DNA from: Rhizomys pruinosus
Taxonomy: Eukaryota; Chordata; Mammalia; Rodentia; Spalacidae
DNA: 64,000 bases
Direction of reading: 5' to 3'
NCBI GenBank assembly: GCA_009823505.1
Contig: VZQC01005680.1
Span: 795,526-859,525 of the forward strand
Shown: one piece after another, positions 42,485 to 53,390 of the stretch
Layout of the letters: each line of letters starts with the position of its first letter
Position numbering within the stretch: the first letter of the stretch is position 1
Translations under genes and position numbers: made by a program
Notes under the pieces: model-generated
Databases searched by the model: none
What the model was told of the DNA's origin: nothing
Seen by the model: only the letters and a program-made list of their open reading frames with translations

Positions 42485-42800
42485 TGCGGGGATCCTAGTT
42501 AGTTGTAACTGTCAGCCTGACACCACCAGGAGTCATCCGAGAGGAGAGCTTCAGTTGAGGGATTTCCCAGATCAGGTTGGGCTGTGGCCATGTCTGTGGG
42601 GAATTGTCTTGATTGTCTTAATTTTTAACTGTGGGCGGCATCATTCCCTAAGCAAGTCGTCCTGGACTGTATAAGAGGATCAGTCTAGCAAGCAGGGGCA
42701 TATTTGTCTGTCTCCACTTTGGAATGTGGCTGTGATGTGACCAGGTGCTTCAAGTTCCTACCGTGACTTCCTCACCATGACCAACTGTAACCTGGATTTG
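42485..42800 (+). mobile_element. family A repeat, sense
   Basis: 'agttgtaactgtcagcctga', 'gttgagggatttcccagatc', 'catgtctgtggggaattgtc' and 'ctggactgtataagaggatc' (TATA-like). Confidence 0.7.
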
Positions 42801-43030
42801 GTTACATTTGTTGGGTGAATTGGGCAGTAGGGAAAGGAAAGGACAGAGAGAGGAGGACTCAGGCTTCCATGGCCTGAGCTGGGGACCACGTGGGTGGAGC
42901 AGGTCACAGGGGAGTGTGGGAGTTGGAGGTTTTGTATTTTCTCTTGGAGACCTTGGTGGAGGCTTTTAGGGGAGGTGAAAAATAGGCATAATTGGGTGTC
43001 TGAGGGGATCTGGGCTAGAGAAAGCCTTTT

Positions 43031-43084
43031 GTATGTATGTATGTATGTATATGCCTGTGTGTATGTGTGTGTATGTGTGTGGTG

Positions 43085-43125
<41 letters not shown>
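43031..43125. repeat. (GTAT)n and (GT)n compound microsatellite
   Basis: GTAT units, mixed GT, then a pure GT run from 43089. Positions 42801-43030 are unassigned. Confidence 0.95.
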
Positions 43126-43127
<2 letters not shown>

Positions 43128-43356
43128 CTTTTACCTTGGCCTTCAAGGGTCTCTCAATGGGACCTGGAGTTTGGCAAATTGGTTGGGCTTGGTGGCCAGT
43201 GAATTCTAAGGGATCTGCATGTGCCTGACTCCCTAGCTCTGAGATTACAAGGGCACATCTCCACACCTGCCTTTTCTACATGGGTTCCAGGGATTTAAAT
43301 CAGGTCCTCAAGCTTGCAAGACAAGAGGTTTATCAACTGATCCATCACCCAAGCCC
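43126..43356 (-). mobile_element. B4-type SINE, antisense
   Basis: 'gagattacaagggcacatct', 'ttctacatgggttccaggga' and 'ctgatccatcacccaagccc'. Confidence 0.7.
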
Positions 43357-43514
43357 TGAGGCAGGCTGGAGGGTCATCATAATCCTGTCAAGAGAGTCCT
43401 GTCAGGTGAGGTCATCAGGAGATGCATGATGGAGAGGACTTGGGGCTGAACTCTAAGGTGTCATGAATATTTATAGGTTAATGACAGGAGGCTGAGCTGA
43501 GGGACAATTCACAC

Positions 43515-43830
43515 TTGCTATAACTTGGATCTGGAATGTTCCCCCAAGGTCCACAGACTTGGACTCCTGATTGGCCCTATGGAAGGAGATAGAGTCTTTA
43601 AAAGGCACAGCCTAGGGAGAAGTCTTTAGGTCATGGACTGGGGGAGGGGGATGTGCCTTTGAAAGGGATTGTGGGATCCTCTGTTTTGACTCTTGCTCAT
43701 GAGGAAAACCATTTTGCTCTGCCACACTGTCCTGATATAATATATTGCCACACACCCAAAGCAACAGGGACAGTTGATCAAAGACTGGGCAGACCCTTCA
43801 AAACTGTCTGATCTCTCCATCATTCAACAC
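43515..43830 (+). mobile_element. old family C-like element, sense
   Basis: 'tggatctggaatgttccccc', 'ggtcatggactgggggaggg' and 'gggattgtgggatcctctgt' match the older mammal-wide relative of family C better than the rodent form. Confidence 0.5.
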
Positions 43831-43870
43831 ACCAGTCTCTCTAGGTCCCCACTTTGAAAGTTTGGAAACA

Positions 43871-44115
43871 GGGGGCTGGAGAGATGGTTCAGTGTTTAAG
43901 AGCACTTGATACTGTTTGTGGAAGACCCAAGTTCATTTCCCAGCACCCACATAAGGTAGCTCACAGTCGCCTGTTACTCCAGTTCCAGAGGAGCCTATAG
44001 GCCTCTGATCCCACAGACACTTGTGTACACATACCCACATGTGCGAGCGTGCGTGTGCACACACACACACACACACACAAGCACACACTTAAAAATAATA
44101 AAAACAAATCTTTAG
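43871..44115 (+). mobile_element. B2 SINE, sense, with (CA)n
   Basis: 'gggggctggagagatggttc', 'gttcatttcccagcacccac' and a CA run at about 44059-44080. Confidence 0.92.
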
Positions 44116-44149
44116 AAAAGAAAGTCAAGAAACAACTGTCATTTTTCTT

Positions 44150-44310
44150 TTCTTTTTTCTTTTTTTTTTTTTTTAGGATAGGGTCTCCCTGCAGTCCCAG
44201 CTGGCTTGAACTCACTTTGTAGACCAGGATGGCCTTGAACTCACTGAGATCTGCCTGCCTCTGCCTCCCAAGTGCTGGGATTAAAGGTGCGTGCCACCAC
44301 ACCCGGCCCA
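44150..44310 (-). mobile_element. B1 SINE, antisense, with TSD
   Basis: 'gatagggtctccctgcagtc' to 'gtgccaccacacccggcc'. The flanking 'acaactgtcatt' occurs on both sides (about 44133 and 44311). Confidence 0.93.
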
Positions 44311-44754
44311 CAACTGTCATTCTTTATCTTTTTATTGCTTAGTCTATATACAATTTTATTGCATACACATCTGTTTTATGCTCTTCTAAATAGAAGAAGT
44401 TGCAGAAATAGAAATAGATAGGTACTATTTCTGTATCCTATAGACAGGCAGGATAGAAAGACAGGGAAATTTAAGGGGACATGCAGAAGGAAAGGAGCCA
44501 CTTATTTTAGAGTCTGGTTGAAGTCGCTTGCCAGCTGAGAACCAAGAATTCCCACTCAACAACATGTGCTGAAGGCCTGTCTCCCTTCCCAGCTGTAACC
44601 TGTACTTTTCTAGGAATGTCACCAGAAAACTCATAATAAGCACCATGTCCTAATCCCTCACACAACCCTAGTGGCTCCTAAGAAAATCTTCCCTTATCAA
44701 ATGGTAATCCCACCCAAGGCCTCTTAGAGCTGCCTTATAATGTAAATTATTAAA
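44311..44754. other. unassigned intergenic stretch
   Basis: AT-leaning, no repeat recognised. Confidence 0.5.
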
Positions 44755-44975
44755 AAGGGGAGTAGAGAGCTAGAGAGCTGGCTTAGTGGTTAAGAGCACC
44801 TGCTATTCTTCAGAGGAGCTGAGTTTGGTTCCCAGAACCTATGTCAGATGGTTCACAGCACCCATACCTCCAGCTCCAGGAGATCTTATGCCCTCTTCTG
44901 GCCTCCATGGGCACTGGATTTATGTGTACACACATACACACATATAAAAACAAAACTTAATAAAATAAAAGGAGG
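44755..44975 (+). mobile_element. B2 SINE, sense
   Basis: 'ctagagagctggcttagtgg', 'gagtttggttcccagaacct' and tail 'aaaacttaataaaataaaag'. Confidence 0.9.
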
Positions 44976-45052
44976 GGGTGGAGATAGAGGAAGTGTAGAG
45001 GGGTCTAGGGAAGTCACTGTTAAAAAATGAGATTCCAAAAACTTCCAAAGTT

Positions 45053-45638
45053 TTGAAAGGAGGTCACCCTCATCCTTTCCCTCCCCCATTACTGCCTAAA
45101 CATGGACAAGGTGTGGAGGAGACAGGTGAGAGCAGAGTGTCTGCCTGGCCCATGCGGGAGGGATACAGCCCTCTAGAAGGACAAGTCACATTTCTTGGGG
45201 GTTGGCAGGCAGCCTTGGGTATCTCCTTTGACCCAGGGGGGAGCACAGAGTTCTTCAGGTGCAACTGCAGCTGAAGAACTGGAGCCTCACTGGAAAGAGG
45301 TGCAGGTTGCTGCTGCCCTGGGCTCCTGGCGTTTGTAGCTTTGTTGCTTTTGCCAAAGATTGTAGCCATCTAGCACCCTGAGCACCAAGCCTTGGAGATT
45401 GCCCCCTGTGCCTAGCAAGGTCCCTACCCTTCCCTTCCCCAGTTGAACTCTTGCACACAATTTCATCCCTGAGTGGTCAGATGTCACCCACATAGCCCTT
45501 CTCCTTCCTTTTTCTGTCTTTGAACATTCACTCCCTCTTCCTTTGTGTGGAGAGATGAGGTTATTTTAGGGGTCGACACTAGTACATTTGGTGTCCAGTG
45601 GGAGCAGCACAAATTAAACAGACTGCACATGGAAAAAG
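45053..45638 (+). pseudogene. retrocopy of an unidentified polyadenylated RNA
   Basis: A 586-bp insert lies between perfect 27-bp direct repeats (45026-45052 and 45639-45665; core 'gattccaaaaacttccaaag'). It ends with a poly(A) signal variant ATTAAA at 45613-45618, 15 bases before a short A tail. That is the layout of an L1-mediated processed copy. Reading frames are short and broken, so the source may be a 3' UTR or a noncoding RNA. I do not recognise it. Confidence 0.75.
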
Positions 45639-45665
45639 AATGAGATTCCAAAAACTTCCAAAGTT

Positions 45666-45815
45666 GGCACAGTGTGGTGGCACATGCCTTTAATCCCAGC
45701 ACACAAGAGGGAGAGGCAGATGGAGCTCTATGAATTCGAAGTTATCCTGATTTACATAGAATTCAAGGCAAGCCAGGGATACATAATGATACCCCATCTC
45801 AAAGAAACAAACAAA
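45666..45815 (+). mobile_element. B1 SINE, sense
   Basis: 'ggcacagtgtggtggcacat' to 'accccatctcaaagaaacaa'. It abuts the retrocopy's right flanking repeat exactly. Confidence 0.88.
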
Positions 45816-45913
45816 TGACAAAGGCTTCCAGAGTCCTATACAGTAACCACTGGTGCCTTCCACACTAAGACTCTCCTCTGACATACTCATACCCAAACTT
45901 TCAGGTATGTCTT

Positions 45914-46154
45914 TTTTTTTTTTTAATTTTATTTTTGTATGTGTACGAATGTACTGTCTGCATGCAGGTTTGTGCACCCGTGTTGTGCAATGCCACGGAG
46001 GTCAGAAGAGGGTCTCGAATTCCCCTGGAACTGGAGTTCTCCTGGAATTGGAGTTACAGACGGTTCTTAGCCGCCATGTGGGTGCTGGGGATCGAACCCA
46101 GGTCCTCTGCAAGAGCAGTTGGTGCTCTTAACTGCTAGGCTATCTCTCCAGCCC
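45914..46154 (-). mobile_element. young B2, antisense, with 13-bp TSD
   Basis: Perfect TSD 'tcaggtatgtctt' at 45901-45913 and 46155-46167. Internal duplication present. Confidence 0.96.
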
Positions 46155-46233
46155 TCAGGTATGTCTTAACTTATTCCCAGGCGCTTCTCTTTCTGTTAAC
46201 CACCTTCTTAAGATCAACGCTAAAAATGTCATT

Positions 46234-46445
46234 TAGAGAGCTGGGGAGATAGTTAAGTGAGCAAAGCCCTTGACATGCAAGCATGAGGACCTGAGTTCAA
46301 ATCCCCAGAATCCATGTCAAAGCTGGGCACGGTAGCACGTGTCCGCCATCCCAGCACTCTTATGAGATAGGAGATAGACAGGAGAATCCTGGAGCTCACT
46401 GGCCAGCTAGCCTGCGGTACACAATGTAGTGGACAACAACAAAGA
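46234..46445 (+). mobile_element. B4-type SINE, sense
   Basis: 'gagctggggagatagttaag', 'gttcaaatccccagaatcca' and 'gctgggcacggtagcacgtg'. Its right part seems to resume at 46593-46710 after the B1. Confidence 0.8.
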
Positions 46446-46592
46446 GACCAGGGTGGCACATGCCTTTAATCCTAGCACTCGTGAGGTAGAGGCAGGTGCA
46501 TCTTTGTGAGTTCAAGGCCAGCCTATCTACATAGTGAGTTCCAGCACAGCTGGAGCTACAGGGAGACCCTGTCTCAAAAAGACACACAAAAA
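46446..46592 (+). mobile_element. B1 SINE, sense, nested
   Basis: 'agggtggcacatgcctttaa' to 'gagaccctgtctcaaaaaga'. Positions 46711-47085 downstream are unassigned. Confidence 0.92.
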
Positions 46593-47085
46593 AGACCCTA
46601 CCTCAAATGAGGTGGAAGGTGAGGCCTGACCCCTGAGGTTGTCCTCTGACCTCTACACATGCATACACATATCTGTACATACATAAAATAGTGAAAAAAT
46701 TAAAAAGAATATTTTTACTTTAAAAGTAAATGTTGTCTAGGCAATTCCAACTCTGCTTCATACTGGCCTGCCCTGAAATAATTTTCTCTGGAAAAGCCAA
46801 GGATCTGGCTCTACCTGAGTCGAAGTCCCCAAAAGATTAGGGGGACAACTCAGGCTGCTAGCCATTCTGAGCCATGTCTCCTCCCTCATCGCCACTGACA
46901 GTACCATACAACTCATTTTTTTTGGCATCTCTTAGACAAAACTCCAGAGTATTCCTTGGACAATGGAACTCAGACAATAATTCTCCAAAGCTTTCAAACA
47001 GTCAGGTGGATAATGTCACTCTCTAGAGGACCAACTGGGATAGAATGCAGACAATGTTTCTTTGAGTGGGACATTCCTTTCTCTT

Positions 47086-47535
47086 TTAAAAAAATTATTT
47101 TTGTGTGTGTCTGTGTGTGTCTGTGTGTGTATAGGTATGTTCATATGTGAATGCAGTGCCTGTAGAGGTCAGAAGAGGGTATCAGATCCTCTGGAGCTGG
47201 AGTTACAGGCAATTGTGAGCTATTGAAAGTCAGTGCTGGGGCTGGAGAGATGGCTCAGTGGTTAAGAGCAACAAATGCTCTTGCAGAGGCCCCAGGTTCG
47301 ATTCCCAGTACCCACATGACAGCTAAGAACTGCCTTTAACTCCAGTTCCAGGGGAATTCGACACCCTCTTTTGACCTCCACAGCTTTGCACGACACAGGT
47401 GCACCAACCTACATGCAGACAATACACTCATACACATAAAAAAAATAATAATACAAAAGAAAGTCAGTGCTGGAAACCAAACGCCTGCAAGAGTAGCTAG
47501 TGCTCTTCATAGCCCAAACATCTCTCCGGCCTTCA
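47086..47535 (-). mobile_element. old B2, antisense, split by a B2
   Basis: Left part 'agaagagggtatcagatcct' and right part 'gctagtgctcttcatagccc' join when the insert is removed. Confidence 0.82.
47240..47458 (+). mobile_element. B2 SINE, sense, nested, with 15-bp TSD
   Basis: Perfect TSD 'gaaagtcagtgctgg' at 47225-47239 and 47459-47473. Body 'ggctggagagatggctcagt' and a single, not duplicated, 'aactccagttccagggg'. The last TSD base may be shared with the B2 head. Confidence 0.96.
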
Positions 47536-47734
47536 TTCCTTTCTCTTGATGCTGGTGTTGGTTAGAGAGTTCCATCTGAAAAGTTGTACTGAGTAGGAGA
47601 CTCAGTGTGGGACTCTGTGACAGAGTGAATGCTTAGCATGTGTGAGATCCTGGGTGCAGTCCCCAAATCCTCACATTCCCCCAAATATGTGAAGCCATGC
47701 TACCACGGCACACATTTTTTTGGTACGTATTAGT

Positions 47735-47970
47735 CTTGTGGGCTGAATTTGAACACTTGGTCCCAGAAGGTGGCGCCACTGGGGAGGTTGTGGAACCTTT
47801 AGGAGGCGGAGACTTGCTGTAGGAAGTGAGTCACTGGGGGATGGGCTTTGAGGGTTTAAAGCTTCATCCCACTTCATGTTCAGTCTCTGCTTCCTGAGTG
47901 TGGATGCGATGTGACCGTTGCTGCCTTCTGCTCCTGCCACCATGCTTTCCCACCACAATGGACTTTGTTC
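47735..47970 (+). mobile_element. family C repeat, sense, 3' truncated
   Basis: 'gggctgaatttgaacacttg', 'ggaggcggagacttgctgta' and 'catgctttcccaccacaatg'. It stops where family B begins. Confidence 0.7.
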
Positions 47971-47974
47971 TCTT

Positions 47975-48505
47975 AATAGCCCTCATAAGCCAGGTTTGCC
48001 TAATTAGAGCTTCAGGAGATCAATTAAAGAGACAAGGAATAATGAAAGGCAGAGAAGGAGATTTATGCAATGTGGATCTGGAGTGTTGGAACAAAGAGGT
48101 CCAGTGGCCCTCCATGCCATTTTTGGGGGTCCTGATATGGAGTTTAAGTTTAAACAGTTAACAAGAAGTATGTGTCACTAAGCAGTCTTGGTCAAGAGAT
48201 GGTCCAACCCATTACTGACCCTGTCATTTGCCAGCAGCAAGAGATCTTGGGAGATGCCAGACTAAACAGGAAGTAGAAGGTTAGACTCCATGATGCAACT
48301 TCTGTGAGGTTGTCGTCTATGATGGGGTGGGGCTTTGAGGTGATGCATCTGTTTGGGGGTCCACCACCCATGCTTCTGTTGGTAACCTCTCAACTATGCT
48401 CCGTAAATAAGCCTAATAAACTCATTGGTTCACCAAGGGCGGACTTTGGAGAAATCATTCCTTTGGCCTGCTGTTCTAGCCCTAGCTGAAGTGAACACAT
48501 TTTGT
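47975..48505 (+). mobile_element. family B LTR-like repeat, sense, longest copy
   Basis: Upstream part 'caggagatcaattaaagaga' and 'ctccatgatgcaacttctgt', then 'gatggggtggggctttgagg', 'cctaataaactcattggttc' and 'aatcattcctttggcctg'. It shows the family is at least 500 bp long. Confidence 0.65.
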
Positions 48506-48639
48506 TTGTATCTCTGTAGGAAAATTTAACATGACAGGATCACACTTGACCAGTCTTTGGAGAGGTGCTATGGGCTGGGTGGGGAACAAGAGAGGGCTGG
48601 GTGCAAGAAGAATGGAAGAAGAAAGCTTTTTATCAAGTT

Positions 48640-48674
48640 TTAAAAAAGGTTTTACTTTTATTTAATGTGGTGTG

Positions 48675-48719
<45 letters not shown>

Positions 48720-48895
48720 GGGATGGTATGTGCATCTGTGTGCTGTTACTCATGGTGGCCAGAAGAGGGAGTCGAATCCTCCAGAGGTGGAGTTACAGAT
48801 AGTTGTGAGCCACTAGTTGTGTGTGCTGAGAACTGAACCTGGGTCCTCTGCCAGAGCCCCGAGTGCTCTTAACTGTTGAGCCGTCTCTCCAGCCC
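48640..48895 (-). mobile_element. B2 SINE, antisense, with (GT)n
   Basis: GT run at 48669-48718, then 'ggtggccagaagagggagtc' and 'gttgagccgtctctccagcc'. Confidence 0.88.
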
Positions 48896-50147
48896 GTTTA
48901 CTTTTTCATCTGTGCCCCTGGGAACTTGTCCTTGGGGCCCCGCTCAAGCCTGAAAAATGTGAGTGGCCAGCTGCTTGTTAGTTGAAGATGAACCACTTCA
49001 CCTTGTAGCCGCTTCCAGAGAGATGCACAGAATACAGTGAGCCTGAGAGGAATCTCGAGAGAGTTAGACTCTCATTAAATACAGCACAGCCTGTCTGGAC
49101 ATTTCCCTCCCTCCATCTGTCCTTCCTTCCACGAAGGAGCCACATTGAAGCCTGTGGTTGAGAGCCACACTTGGAGTATGTCTGAGTTCACATTCCCTCC
49201 TAGCAGCTCAGAGCTGTACCCCTTACTGCTCCCAAGAAAAAGGGGGGGAGGCGTCTGCCAGCCCGGGTGCAGTCTGAAGTCGACTGCAGCTTTTTCTCTC
49301 GTCTTGGTGCTCAGAGCATACGTCAAGTGAGCGCTGTGTCCCTGGCAGGTTATTACACGCTGAATTAGTGTGGTGAAATAAAAAGAAGAATAAAGCTGTA
49401 CTGTGCTCTTAAATTGTTAAAATTTATTATAAAATGGGCATAGTTATTAACTGATTTTTTTTCCCCTGCCCGTGTGCTTTGGCTGACTACTGGAGCCAAG
49501 GAAGATGAAAAGTGACTCTTGTCAAAGAGAGACTGAGAGACTTGGCTCCTGGAACTCTCCAGAGAGTTCCAAACGGGACAACACATTCTCACATTCTCGA
49601 GGATTCAGGCCGGCTCCTCAGCCTGGCCAGCCTGGCCCAGGGGCTTCCGGGAGCTGCCTGCCCCTCTCCAGACTTGAGGGCTATAAACCTTAGTTCCCTG
49701 GGAAGGAAATCCGCCTGGCTGCTTCACAGAGGCACTAGATAAATGAGATGTTGTATTTTTACCTCCTCTCCCTGAAGTGGTATACTGTGGGATGCAGCTG
49801 AACACCCTCTCTCATCCATCCTGGTACCCTAGGAGCTCAGGATTGTGATCAGGAACCGGCTTCGGCTGCAACGCTCTCTTCTGCCTGCTCCCCTGCAGTG
49901 TCTTTCCAAAACCAAGAAAAGAGGCAAAATTTCCTCAGTGCAACCATGGCGGGCTCCCCATGGGTCCATTGGCTAGGATATGGTCTGAGTCTCTCAGAGA
50001 TGAGGCCAGTGTTTCCCCCGCTGCTCTGCAGGGAGCTGGAAGTCACGCTTCCTCCACCGCGGAGAAGGATGCTCCTTAGGAAAAAAAGGATGGAGCGAGC
50101 CCTGACTCTCCACTAGCATTTTGTCTACCAATTACAAGTTTTTTGTC
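48896..50147. other. repeat-poor stretch of 1.25 kb
   Basis: No SINE or LTR pattern. An AT-rich block at 49365-49460 ('acacgctgaattagtgtggt', 'taaaatttattataaaatgg') stands between GC-moderate flanks. This is the best place here to look for a conserved noncoding element, though nothing proves one. Confidence 0.5.
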
Positions 50148-50322
50148 ACATTTATTTTGTGTGGGTGGATGTGCACATGCCATAGCACAAATGTGGAGGT
50201 CAGAGGACAATTTGTGGGACTCTATTCTCTCCTTCTACCATGTGGGTCCTGGGGATCGAACTCAGGTCATCAGGCTTGCCGGAAAGGAAAGCGCCTTCAC
50301 ACACTGAGCCATCCTGCTAGCC
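50148..50322 (-). mobile_element. B3-like SINE, antisense
   Basis: 'tggaggtcagaggacaattt', 'ggggatcgaactcaggtcat' and 'tgagccatcctgctagccc'. Confidence 0.75.
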
Positions 50323-50532
50323 CATGTCTTCCAATTTTTGAGACAGGGTCCTGACAGTGGCAACAGGAACACAGCCCAGTTCTGCCACATGGCAGCCTGA
50401 GGAGATCCCTCCCCCGTGAGGAAGCTCCACCCAGCTGAAGGCAGATCCAGTGTTACAGAAAAGAACTTCAGAAAGAGCTGCAGTGAAACAGAGTGAGTTC
50501 GTGAAGTAGAGATAAGGGATAAATAGATTCTT

Positions 50533-50533
50533 G

Positions 50534-50577
<44 letters not shown>
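50533..50577. repeat. (GT)n microsatellite
   Basis: Pure GT run. A short antisense B3-like remnant follows at 50578-50697 ('gaactcaggtcattagtctt'). Confidence 0.97.
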
Positions 50578-50579
<2 letters not shown>

Positions 50580-50829
50580 ATGGACAACCTGTGTAAATTG
50601 GTTTTCTCTTTTTACCTCGTGGGTTCTGGAGGATTGAACTCAGGTCATTAGTCTTGGCAATAAGTGCCTTTGCCAATTGAGCCATCATACCTGCCATGAT
50701 TCTGTGGTTTTCTTACATCAAAGGATGAACTTTACAGAGATGTTAAAAGATTAAGCAAAGCTTAACATTTAAAGTATAAAATATAAGTAAAAAATATGTT
50801 TACTTATATCTGAAAGAATTCATTTTTGT

Positions 50830-51100
50830 GGGGCTGGAGGGATGGCCTAGCGGTTAAGAGCGACGACCGCTCTTGCAGAGGACCCGGGTTCGATCCCCAG
50901 CACCCACATGGCGGCTGAGAACCGTCTGTGACTCCGGTTCCAGGAGAACTCCAGTTCCAGGGGAATCCGAGACCGTCTTCCTGACCTCCGCGGCATCGCA
51001 CATCACGGGTGCGCAGACCTGCATGCAGATCTATAGACACTATTTATACACTTAAATATATTTATTATATATTATAATATTAATAAAATTAAAATAAAAA
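50830..51100 (+). mobile_element. young B2, sense, with TSD
   Basis: 'gggctggagggatggcctag', CpG-rich 'gcgacgaccgctc' and internal duplication. Flanks 'aattcatttttgtg' and 'aatttcatttgtg'. Tail 'taataaaattaaaataaaaa'. Confidence 0.95.
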
Positions 51101-51264
51101 GAATTTCATTTGTGAATGGATAGTGTCTAGTGTGTGTTTTATTAATTTGGTACATTTTGCTTTGATTTGGGGGTGAGAGGCCTGTTATTACCTTAGTCTA
51201 ATGCTCAATGTGTTTAAAGTAATATTCAGGCTCTAAGCAAGCACAATTCTTTCTTTTCTTTTCC

Positions 51265-53115
51265 TTTTTTTTTTTTTTTTTTTTTGTCTTTTGAGACTGG
51301 GTCTCCCTGTATACAGCTTTGTTCCTGGAACTCACTATGTAGACCAGGCTGGCCTGAACTCAAAGAGATCCTGCTTCTTCTACTTCCTGAGTACTAGAGA
51401 TTAAAGGTGTGTGCACCACACCTGGCACATTTTTTCTTTTTGTTTCAATTTTATTTATATTCATATTAGGTATGTGCATGTGAGTGCAGGAACTACAGAG
51501 ACCAGAAGGGGGACGTCCAGATTCATCCCAGAGGTGGAGTTACAGGTGGTTGTGCATGTGAATGCGGTATACTACAGAGACCAGAAGGGGGCGCCATATC
51601 TCCCAGAGGCGGGAGTTACAGGTGGTTGTGAATGCCTGCTGTGCAGCAAGTGTTCTTAATCAAGAGGGCATCTCTCCAGCCCCCTCCTTTGTTTTTAAAA
51701 AAATTTTTCTTTAATTTTTATTTTTAATGTGTATTTTTTTTTTTTTTTTTTTTTTTTTAGGTTGTGCACCCGTTCTCGGCAATGCCACGGAGGTCAGAAG
51801 AGGGCGTTTGGATTCCCTGGAACTGGAGGTCAAAGATGGTTTTCAACCACCAGTGGTGTGCTGGGGATAAAAACCGGGTCTCGTGCAAGAGCAGATCGGT
51901 GCTCTTAACCATCTAGGTCCCCTCCAGCCCCTTCTTTGTTGTTTTAACACCTTCCTGTCCAGATATCTGTAGGAAAATAATTATCTCTGCAGGCAACTTA
52001 AGCTTTATTGGTTGTGTTGAAGTTTCTTGACTCTCAACAGGAAAGAACAAGTAGATCCCAGCTGAGGGGCTCTGTCTACTCTCCATGAACCCTGCATTCT
52101 TCAAGTTTTCCTATCCTGCCATAGTCTCACTACATTGCTTGACTTATGCCAGAACTTGTTATGTTGGCCAAGGTTGGTCTGACACCTCCTGCTTCAGACT
52201 TGGCATGCTGGGATTGTCAGCAGCAGTTGCTGCCTGTCACCACACTCAGACTACTGTGCATTTTGTTTGAGATAGGGTCTATTAAGGCCCATGCTGGCCT
52301 CAACCTCCCTATATAGCCAAGGAATCCTGAACTCCTGATCTTCCCTATCTCTACCTGTCCTTAGTGACTAGGATTATAGGCATTTTCTACACACACCTAG
52401 TATATGTGTGGTGCTGGGGATAGAACGCCAGGGCTTCAATATAACTGCTAGGCAAGTACCACACACCATTGAACTCATCCCCAGCCCCCCTTGTACCTGT
52501 TGAATTGGGCTCCAGGTCACTGTGGAAACCTGGCTTCTCCCTCCTCATCTGTGCTTTCGAGTCAACGACCCTGATTGTTTTATTAGTCCTGAGTTCTTAC
52601 TGCCTACTGAGACCATCTAGACCCTCAATCCACACAAACAGACATTTCTGTCTGAGAAGAAAAACTCAGAGTATTAGCCAATGCCAAGGCTGAGAGCTCT
52701 CTTGACCTTGTGGATTTCCACCTAGAAAGTCCTGGGAGTACAGAGCACTGTAGAGATCTGGCCCTGATCTCGGGCGCTCCCAGCCATAAATGTATGACCC
52801 ATTGTGAACTGAAAAGCCCAGGTTCATTATGAGAGAGGTTTTTTTTTTTTTTTTTTTTTTGGTGTGGTGTGGTGTTGTGTTTTGTTAGTGTGTGTCAGTT
52901 TTGTTGGTGGTTTTAATTTTTATTTAGATGTGTGCTAATCTTGGCTATCCAAACTCAATTAAGGAACTGTATTATCTAGAACGCTCTTGATGGCCATATC
53001 TGTGGGGCATTCTCCAGGACTGATAATTGACATGTAGGAGGGCCCTTGGGGGAGTAGTTTAGAGGAGGCAATACTATTCCGCATCAGGCAAGGTGACACG
53101 CTATCATATCACATT
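51265..53115. repeat. direct duplication, copy 1 (error-rich)
   Basis: Same order as 54800-56590: antisense B1, two antisense B2s, B1/B4 relics, a unique 350-bp block and a family A start. Unique parts are identical, while SINE parts carry many single-base indels. The offset shrinks from about 3535 to 3512, so copy 1 is net longer. This pattern resembles uncorrected long-read sequence. Confidence 0.9.
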
Positions 53116-53390
53116 GGCTGAGGATGGCTAGAGAGGTCTAGGAGCGCCAGTGCACATTGGCTAGCAGGACCTGGATTCTTCCCAGTCCCCACATGACAGC
53201 TAAGAACTGTTTTTAACCCGTCAGTTCCAGGAATGACCGCATCGCACGTCCTTTGCTGACATCACCTCGGCGTGATTGGGCACAAGCCACGCGGTGCACG
53301 CGCACCACCTTAACCTAGCGCATGCAAGACAGTACACTCATAGTCACCATAAAAAATAATACAATAAATTTAAAAATAAACAAGTTATAT
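53116..53390 (+). mobile_element. B2 SINE, sense, heavily corrupted
   Basis: Fragments 'cccacatgacagctaagaac', 'agacagtacactcatag' and 'cataaaaaataatacaataa' keep B2 order but are separated by unrelated bases. Confidence 0.65.

Noticed and set aside
42485..42800. TATA-like box and AATAAA-like signals as a gene promoter and terminator
   Set aside because: They recur at the same place in every family A copy and belong to the repeat.
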